From assembly GCA_002365175.1 (NCBI GenBank), contig DEZK01000013.1:1-64000 (forward strand): 64,000 nt of DNA, read 5' to 3'. The notes under the pieces were generated by a model. It was not told the DNA's origin. It did not search any database and saw nothing but the letters and a program-made list of their open reading frames with translations. Source of the DNA: Raskinella chloraquaticus (SeqCode) (GTDB lineage: Bacteria > Pseudomonadota > Alphaproteobacteria > Rhizobiales > UBA4765). A program made the position numbers and the translations under genes. Numbering within the stretch: the stretch's first letter is position 1; each line of letters begins with the position of its first letter. Of the stretch, positions 58,833 to 64,000 are shown one piece after another.

Positions 58833-60236
58833 CTATTCGCCGCTTGGCGTCCGCAGCCCGTGCCAGCGATCACGCACCTGCTCGTAGTGCTGGGTCGGAT
58901 CGTGAAGGGCGACGGCGAGTTGCAATTGCTCCGCACTCAGGCGGCCGATGGCGCCAAGCAGCGTGTAGGCAGCGACGGTGCGGTCATGTTGCGAGCGCAC
59001 GAGCGCTACTTGCGCATTGAGCAAGATCTGCTGGGTGTTCAGCACGTCGAGGATCGTCCGCTGGCCGACGCGCGCTTCCTCCCTAATACTGTCGAAGGCG
59101 ATCTTTGCCGCCTTGATCTGCGCCTGCGAGGCGTTGACCTGGGCGCGCTGGCTCTCGAGATTGCCCCATTGGGTGGCAACGAGCGCACGGATCTGATCGC
59201 GGACCACGTCAACCTGGATACGATTCTGGCCGAGCGTCTCTTTGGCCTGCCGCACCCGCGAGGGCGCAACGCCCGCCTCGTAGAGGGGCACCGTCACGCG
59301 TCCCACAACCGCGTAGGACTCCGACGTATTGTTGCCGATGGCGCGATTGAAGCCGGTTGACGCGGTGCCGCCGACGGTGATCGTCGGATAAAGTGCGGCC
59401 TCGGCGATCTGAATGGCGAAGGCGGCGGAATCAACATTATAGGCCGCTGCCCTTATCTGCGGGTGTTCGCTGGCGCCGGCTTCAATCGCTGCGGCGACGG
59501 ATTTCGGCAGCGTCCGCTCGACATTGGTCTGGGGATTGAGATTTCCTGCTTCCTGGCCAATCTGCTGGCGATAATTGGCTTTGCTCGCAATCAAAGCCGC
59601 TTCAGCTGCGCTCACCTGAGATATACCGCCCTGCAATTGTGACTCTGCCTGTGCCACGTCGGTTCGCGTCACTTCGCCAACCTTGAAGCGATCACGGGTC
59701 TGCCGCAGTTGCTCGGTCAGCACGACGACGTTGTTTTTTTGCAGTTTCACGATCGCCTGATCGCGCACCACATCCATGAAGGCGGTCACGGCAAGCAACA
59801 TGATGGATTGTTCGGCGGTACGCAGGGTCTCGCGCTGGGCACGTACCAGAGATTCGGCCTGACGGACCTGATTGTCAGTCGAAAAGCCGTTGAACAGCGT
59901 CTGGTTGACCGTAAAGCTGTAACCCGCAGGTGTCTGGTTTGTTTCCTGACGGCCAGCGCCCGCTGTCGTCTGCGATCCCAGACCCGTGGTGTTGATATTG
60001 TGCTGGGCGCCGAGATCGGCGTTCAGACTGACGGTCGGGCGATAGCCTGCCAGTGCCTGCGGTACGCTTTCGTTGGTGACACGAAGCGCGGCGCGCGCGG
60101 CGTTAAGCTGGGGATTGTACACGTAGGCGCTGGCCAGCGCGTCGCGGATGGTTTGCGCCCTCAGCTCACTTGCATGCCCGCCAAAAATAACACCGAAACC
60201 GAGGAGCGCGATGCATGATGGAAAACGTAAGCGCAT
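58833..60236 (-). CDS. tolC: TolC family outer membrane protein
   Basis: Outer-membrane channel of type I secretion and efflux, about 467 residues. A signal peptide ends near LRAQ, followed by two OEP repeats, for example LASAYVYNPQLNAARAALR and, in the second half, EAALYPTITVGGTAS. ATG at 60236 starts the signal peptide (MRLRFPSC). The upstream gap carries palindromes at 60375-60395. It lies downstream of the isoaspartyl-methyltransferase-like gene. Confidence 0.9.
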   Translation of the reverse strand: MRLRFPSCIALLGFGVIFGGHASELRAQTIRDALASAYVYNPQLNAARAALRVTNESVPQALAGYRPTVSLNADLGAQHNINTTGLGSQTTAGAGRQETNQTPAGYSFTVNQTLFNGFSTDNQVRQAESLVRAQRETLRTAEQSIMLLAVTAFMDVVRDQAIVKLQKNNVVVLTEQLRQTRDRFKVGEVTRTDVAQAESQLQGGISQVSAAEAALIASKANYRQQIGQEAGNLNPQTNVERTLPKSVAAAIEAGASEHPQIRAAAYNVDSAAFAIQIAEAALYPTITVGGTASTGFNRAIGNNTSESYAVVGRVTVPLYEAGVAPSRVRQAKETLGQNRIQVDVVRDQIRALVATQWGNLESQRAQVNASQAQIKAAKIAFDSIREEARVGQRTILDVLNTQQILLNAQVALVRSQHDRTVAAYTLLGAIGRLSAEQLQLAVALHDPTQHYEQVRDRWHGLRTPSGE

Positions 60237-60374
60237 TGTTAACCTTTTGGCCTGCACAATCCTCGACATTGCCGTTGTCGGGGTCGCTGATGCAATGCGC
60301 GAACCATAGCGGGTCCGCGCTTATTCACAATGACAGCGTCGTACAAAGCTGCGATTTGCCGCAAGTGAAGCAAT

Positions 60375-60395
60375 GTTGCAACGTGTGAACACGTT
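60375..60395. promoter_or_regulatory. Overlapping palindromes upstream of tolC
   Basis: GTTGCAAC at 60375-60382 overlaps AACGTGT, two bases, ACACGTT at 60380-60395. They lie 15 bases after the end of the preceding gene and about 140 bases before tolC, a place where a TetR- or LacI-type operator controlling efflux would fit. Confidence 0.4.
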
Positions 60396-60410
60396 CATTC
60401 CGCTGCCGGC

Positions 60411-61076
60411 CTATGCAGAAAACTCGAAAGCCGGTTGCGTTTCGAACCCCGCCAGTGTCGGGACAGCCACATCGAACATCGCCTGACCCGATACGACAGC
60501 CTCCTGGCGGCGATAAAGATGCGCCTTGGCCGTTCGCCCGCGTCCGACCACAGCGACCATACGCCCGCCGGGAGCGAGCTGTGCACTGATTGAGGCCGGC
60601 AATGCGTCGATTGCGCCTTCGAAGATGATGCTGGCAAAGGGCGCATCGCTTGGCACGCCCGCCGCCATTGCACCATGGTGAACATCGACATTGGCGACAC
60701 CGTTGGCGCGCAGTGCTGATTTGGCCGTGTTCGCCACATCACGGTCAGCCTCGATGGCAACAACATGGTGGACAAGCTCGGCCAGAATAGCAGCGCCGTA
60801 GCCGCCTGCGCAGCCGATCATCAGCAGCTTGCCATCGCTTGTGGGGGCGAGAAGCTGGACGAGACGTGCCCAGGCTGCCGGCGATGGCAGCACGCGCGAC
60901 TGGTTCATCTCATCGACGCCAAGCTCGCCGTCACAATAAGCGATCTCTCGCCAGGCCGGCGCAATGTAGGCCTCGCGCCTTATTTTCAGAAACGCAGCGA
61001 TCACCTGCGAATCCGTCACATCGACCGTGCGGATCTGGCTGTTCACCATCGTTTCGCGGGCAAGATCGAAATCCAT
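60411..61076 (-). CDS. Protein-L-isoaspartate O-methyltransferase-like protein, divergent
   Basis: SAM-dependent methyltransferase of 221 residues related to Pcm. The N-terminal segment MDFDLARETMVNSQIRTVDV and the SAM loop LLMIGCAGGYGAAILAEL are seen. The substrate motif GQTISQP of Pcm is replaced by NQSRVLPSP, so repair activity is doubtful. This second Pcm-like copy beside tolC is common in the group. It is 62 bases from tRNA-Cys on the same strand. Confidence 0.82.
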   Translation of the reverse strand: MDFDLARETMVNSQIRTVDVTDSQVIAAFLKIRREAYIAPAWREIAYCDGELGVDEMNQSRVLPSPAAWARLVQLLAPTSDGKLLMIGCAGGYGAAILAELVHHVVAIEADRDVANTAKSALRANGVANVDVHHGAMAAGVPSDAPFASIIFEGAIDALPASISAQLAPGGRMVAVVGRGRTAKAHLYRRQEAVVSGQAMFDVAVPTLAGFETQPAFEFSA

Positions 61077-61166
61077 GACAAATCCCAGGCTTGAGTGAGC
61101 GACAAACTTTAACGACGCGCCACGTCAGTCGCAAGCCGGCATCTTGGCAGGCCGTAGCGACAAGTG

Positions 61167-61240
61167 TGGAGGCCTCGTCCGGAATCGAACCGGAATACAC
61201 GGATTTGCAGTCCGCTGCGTAACCATTCCGCCACGAGGCC
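61167..61240 (-). tRNA. tRNA-Cys (GCA)
   Basis: A 74-nt cloverleaf on the minus strand. Acceptor stem GGCCTCG pairs with CGAGGCC, discriminator U, encoded CCA end. The anticodon loop reads CTGCAAA, giving anticodon GCA. The T loop has GGTTCGATTCC. U73 and GCA fit cysteine identity. Confidence 0.97.
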
Positions 61241-61337
61241 TTGCTGGAGATATCGTCCGCGCGGCGCTATAACAGGTCGAGGGCGCGACGCCAAGCTGTT
61301 CTGCGAACTGTTGTCGCAGTGGCGTTCCACAACCGTC

Positions 61338-62783
61338 TCATTTGCCCGGGGATCGCCGGGATGCCTCGCGGCGATCAACAGAATTTCCAGCCGTTCCGGT
61401 GACGAATCCACGGCACGATACGGCGCCGCAGCCGCAGGTGAACCCTTCTGCCGCCTCGTTGCAGAATGTCGCGTAATCGAGCGTCAATTCCTCGCCTTCG
61501 GCAATCGGGCGCAAAGCGATCACGTCGAGGCCGTCATAGCCTGTATTGGGGTCGCAGGAATGGTTCTGCGGCGCCCAATCGTTCCAGTCTTCCGACCACA
61601 GAATATAAACCTCGTCGCTGAGCGGATAGGCATATTGGGCAAACAGGCGCTGGTCGCTGTCATTCCACTTATTCGTGACATGGCGTCTGGTTGCGAGGCG
61701 CTGCGCACGCTCCTCACCTTTGAACACAATGTCGCCCGGCGCCAAAGCGCACGTTGCCTCGATACCAAGCCCCGCAAGCCCGTTGTCGCGTACGCGATAG
61801 GATTTACGGCGCGATCTGTGGCGGGCAAGCCCATCGGCAACAATCAGACGCAGGAAGGCCGCCGTCCCGAACCCGTCACGCGCCAGGATATAATCAGCGG
61901 TGCCGTGGAAGCCATCAGGATAAAAGACCGAGCAGGTGAAATTGGCATCGAGAACATGGACGGTACCATGCGCGTCCAGTCGAAAATCAAGCCGGCAATA
62001 GCCCTTGGCCCCAAAAGCGAGGAATATCCGGCGCGCCGCATCCTTCAACTGTGTCGCGAGCGCCTCATCGGTTACGGCGATGTTCAGCTCAGGATGAAAC
62101 TCGGTGTTCTTCAACGCATAGGATTTGAAGCGTTCACCGGGTGGAAATACGAACTCGATCGGCGCGAAGGCGCGCGGCATGCCGGGCGATCGCGGATCAG
62201 CGGCAACCAGCACGGAAAATTCGCGGCCGCCGATGAATTGCTCGATGAGAATGTCATCAAACGCAGCCAGAAGTGCCGCGCCTTTTGCGATCAGTGCGAT
62301 TTGATCATTCACCAGATTATCGCTGTCGATACCAAAGCTGTCGCCACCCTCGTTAGGCTTCAGAAAAAGTGGAAATGAGAGCAACTCGCCTGCCCGCTTT
62401 ACATCCTCCAGCCGGCTCGCCCTGACAAAGCCCGGCGTCGCGACGCTGCTATAGCGCGCAATGATCTTCAGCGCGCCCTTGCGCGGCTCATAAAGATCGG
62501 CGCTTGGCCCGGTATAAGGAAGTCCGAGCGCGTCCAACGCATGGATGACGTCAATTGACGGAACGTCCCATTCGAGATGCCCCTCGCACAGGTTGACGAA
62601 CATATCAAAATTGTCACGTTTCAGCGCTTTCAACTGGCGGTAGACAGTCGCTTTATCAAGAAAGACATGGGTGAATTGCCACTCCGGAACCAGCCCTGAC
62701 AGATCACGGGGTGGATCATTCCTTGCGTAATCCGCCAGCATCTCGGTGCGCTGATAGGAGGGTTGAAGGACACAGATTTTCAC
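61338..62783 (-). CDS. ATP-grasp ligase fused to a SET protein-methyltransferase domain
   Basis: 481 residues in two parts. Residues 1 to about 320 are a D-Ala-D-Ala-ligase-like ATP-grasp: FVNLCEGHLEWD (62-73), ATP lysine in FLKPNEGGDSFG (140-151), a carboxylate/metal region FRLDAHGTVHVLDANF (267-282). Residues 325-470 are a SET domain: entry loop LAGLGIEA, catalytic NHSCDPN (407-413), EELTLDY (431-437), then a post-SET zinc knuckle CGCGAVSCRG (450-459). ATP-grasp ligases join carboxylates to amines; SET domains methylate lysine. The combination is unusual. It overlaps the next gene upstream by four bases (ATGA). Confidence 0.85.
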   Translation of the reverse strand: MKICVLQPSYQRTEMLADYARNDPPRDLSGLVPEWQFTHVFLDKATVYRQLKALKRDNFDMFVNLCEGHLEWDVPSIDVIHALDALGLPYTGPSADLYEPRKGALKIIARYSSVATPGFVRASRLEDVKRAGELLSFPLFLKPNEGGDSFGIDSDNLVNDQIALIAKGAALLAAFDDILIEQFIGGREFSVLVAADPRSPGMPRAFAPIEFVFPPGERFKSYALKNTEFHPELNIAVTDEALATQLKDAARRIFLAFGAKGYCRLDFRLDAHGTVHVLDANFTCSVFYPDGFHGTADYILARDGFGTAAFLRLIVADGLARHRSRRKSYRVRDNGLAGLGIEATCALAPGDIVFKGEERAQRLATRRHVTNKWNDSDQRLFAQYAYPLSDEVYILWSEDWNDWAPQNHSCDPNTGYDGLDVIALRPIAEGEELTLDYATFCNEAAEGFTCGCGAVSCRGFVTGTAGNSVDRREASRRSPGK

Positions 62784-63865
62784 AACGCCCTCGCCTCGCC
62801 ATCCGTCAGAATAAGGGCGATCAGGTCCGCCGAAGACATCCCCGACATGGCAAGAATACCGCCGACTGACGATGTGTCGTCAGATGACAAGGCGCAATTG
62901 GCGTTAACCTCGAGGACATAGGCTTCACCCGTGCGGCGCGAGGCGCGGATGTCAACGCGCGCATAGCCACTGCCATCAACCGCGAGATAGGCGCGGCGCG
63001 CCAGATCAACCAGATGGGCGTGATCGCTCGAGGGGGCTGGCGCATAGCCGTAAAGGTCAATGCCGTCAGGCAGGCGCTCATCATGGGAATACTCTCCGCA
63101 GACGCGCTCAAAGGTGAGAAAGCGTTGATCCTCGGGCAGCGCCGGATGGAACACGCGCTCGCCGGGCTCAAGCACCCTCACACCGTGCGGCGCGCCGATA
63201 TCAGCAACGCACAGCACCGTGAATTCGCGGCCATCGAGATAAGGCTCGGCGAAAAAGCCTCCCGGCGCGACATGGCAATCATGCATTCCAGCCAGCAGGA
63301 GCGTGGCATTGGCCTGCGCCTCGTCCAGCGTCCTGGCCAGTGAACGCAATGTGATGCCGGCAGCGCCAAACGAGACATCGGGCTTCAGGAACAGCGGAAA
63401 GCCGATCTCTCTGGCCGCCGTTTGCAGATCGCGGGTAACGTCGTTGATCACGACGTAAGGAGCGGTCGCGACACCGGCAGAGCGAAACCGTTCCTTCATG
63501 GCAAGCTTTGACGTGGATATCTCATAAAATCGACGGCGAGCGCCGGTAAAGGCAAGGCGCGCTGCTTCAAGCGCCCGCACGACCGACAGGCCCGGATAGC
63601 CATTGATGTCATCGCCGTCACAGAGGTTGAAAACGCTAGCGCCAGCGCGGCGCGCATCGTCGATGACGGCCTCGATGTTGTGCGCTGTGACGCGGACCCA
63701 TTGCCATTGTCGGCCCAGGGCCTGCATCCATTGCGCAACATCAAAGCGCATCTCAGCCGTTTCGAAATACGGGCTGATCAGAGCCTCGCCAGCAGCGGCA
63801 TAGGGTACGAAGACGTGCACGGGTGGTGGCGGGATATGGCTGGCGCGGGCGAGGGGCGCGGTCAT
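62780..63865 (-). CDS. ATP-grasp ligase, D-Ala-D-Ala ligase-like (second of three)
   Basis: ATP-grasp protein of 361 residues. Seen are FNLCDGDDINGYPG (79-92), the lysine region FPLFLKPDVSFGAAG, GREFTVLCVADIG, and the metal-binding end VRVDIRAS-like ARVDIRAS followed by YVLEVNANCALSSDD. These are the DdlA/B-type ligase motifs, which activate a carboxylate as an acyl phosphate and join it to an amine. It has no typical D-Ala selectivity that I can judge. Both ends overlap neighbouring ligase genes by four bases, so the three are one transcript. Confidence 0.85.
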   Translation of the reverse strand: MTAPLARASHIPPPPVHVFVPYAAAGEALISPYFETAEMRFDVAQWMQALGRQWQWVRVTAHNIEAVIDDARRAGASVFNLCDGDDINGYPGLSVVRALEAARLAFTGARRRFYEISTSKLAMKERFRSAGVATAPYVVINDVTRDLQTAAREIGFPLFLKPDVSFGAAGITLRSLARTLDEAQANATLLLAGMHDCHVAPGGFFAEPYLDGREFTVLCVADIGAPHGVRVLEPGERVFHPALPEDQRFLTFERVCGEYSHDERLPDGIDLYGYAPAPSSDHAHLVDLARRAYLAVDGSGYARVDIRASRRTGEAYVLEVNANCALSSDDTSSVGGILAMSGMSSADLIALILTDGEARAL

Positions 63866-64000
63866 CTCGCAGCCTCGACACTTTCGCGCAATATCAGCCG
63901 CACCAGATCGCTGAAGTCATAATGCGCGGCGGCGAGCGCTGGAGCGATGCTCAGCTCATCACGCGACAGCGAGCAATTGGCATTGACCTCAAGCAGGAAG
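63862..64000 (-). CDS. Third ATP-grasp ligase, C-terminal fragment cut by window edge
   Basis: An open frame runs in from the right edge and stops with TGA at 63862. The last 46 residues include the metal-binding end FLLEVNANCSLSRDELS and a short helical tail, matching the closing part of the neighbouring ligase at 62780-63865. The start lies outside the window. The ATGA overlap with that neighbour is intact. Confidence 0.85.
   Translation of the reverse strand, partial: FLLEVNANCSLSRDELSIAPALAAAHYDFSDLVRLILRESVEAAR

Noticed and set aside
61164..62378. Long plus-strand open frame of about 404 codons opposite the ATP-grasp/SET gene
   Set aside because: It runs across tRNA-Cys and antisense to a gene with clear ATP-grasp and SET motifs; its translation is Arg-rich with no family features.

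Overview
The window is chromosomal DNA of a Gram-negative alphaproteobacterium, most likely order Hyphomicrobiales (Rhizobiales). The evidence is GC-rich coding sequence, PopZ, an ExoR-like Sel1 protein, a GTTC-N7-GTTC LexA box, a TTAA-N7-TTAA CtrA-type box, and the conserved order argS-SPOR-nagZ-scpA-scpB-tatB-tatC-serS-surE-pcm-LysM/LytM next to yajC-secD-secF. I cannot name the family or genus. Packing is tight: many genes overlap by 4 or 8 bases, and no gene-free stretch exceeds 300 bases. The longest gaps, about 283, 270 and 247 bases, are described below. I saw no insertion sequence, CRISPR array, rRNA or integrase.

Positions 80-14449 (+) form an accessory catabolic and transport region. 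An MttB-type amine methyltransferase overlaps a histidine ammonia-lyase-fold protein whose MIO-forming Ala-Ser-Gly reads Ala-Ser-Asp. A complete family-5 (Dpp/Opp type) ABC importer follows. Then come a divergent enolase-superfamily enzyme, an ornithine-cyclodeaminase-family dehydrogenase and a PhnD-like binding protein without a signal peptide. A separate SsuABC/TauABC-type importer follows, with palindromes upstream. My reading is uptake of an amine or betaine, elimination of trimethylamine, and demethylation.

Positions 14453-23904 (-) hold mogA, tgt (zinc ligands largely lost), queA, two cyclophilins flanking a nonsense-interrupted periplasmic gene, coaD, gyrA, an M20 peptidase and ssb. 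An SOS box lies upstream of ssb. An alkane-hydroxylase-like gene sits between ssb and uvrA, an arrangement that often has ssb and uvrA side by side. Then (+) come uvrA, a patatin and trmFO.

Positions 30831-36223 (-) carry a heme-less sulfite oxidase, a catalytically degenerate phytoene-synthase-like protein with an Mth938-like partner (relatives of two complex I assembly factors), and secF-secD-yajC. A DUF815 ATPase (+) follows. Next is the envelope and division block on the minus strand (37249-50343), from a degenerate LytM factor back to dgt. After that come erpA, xth and a small Cys-rich secreted protein (+), then an ExoR-like protein, ilvD, valS, popZ, tolC, a divergent isoaspartyl methyltransferase-like protein and tRNA-Cys (-).

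Positions 61338-64000 (-) are the most novel part. Three D-Ala-D-Ala-ligase-like ATP-grasp genes are chained by 4-base overlaps. The last is fused to a SET/post-SET protein methyltransferase domain, and the first runs off the window. This looks like an undescribed peptide-ligase or peptide-modification system.
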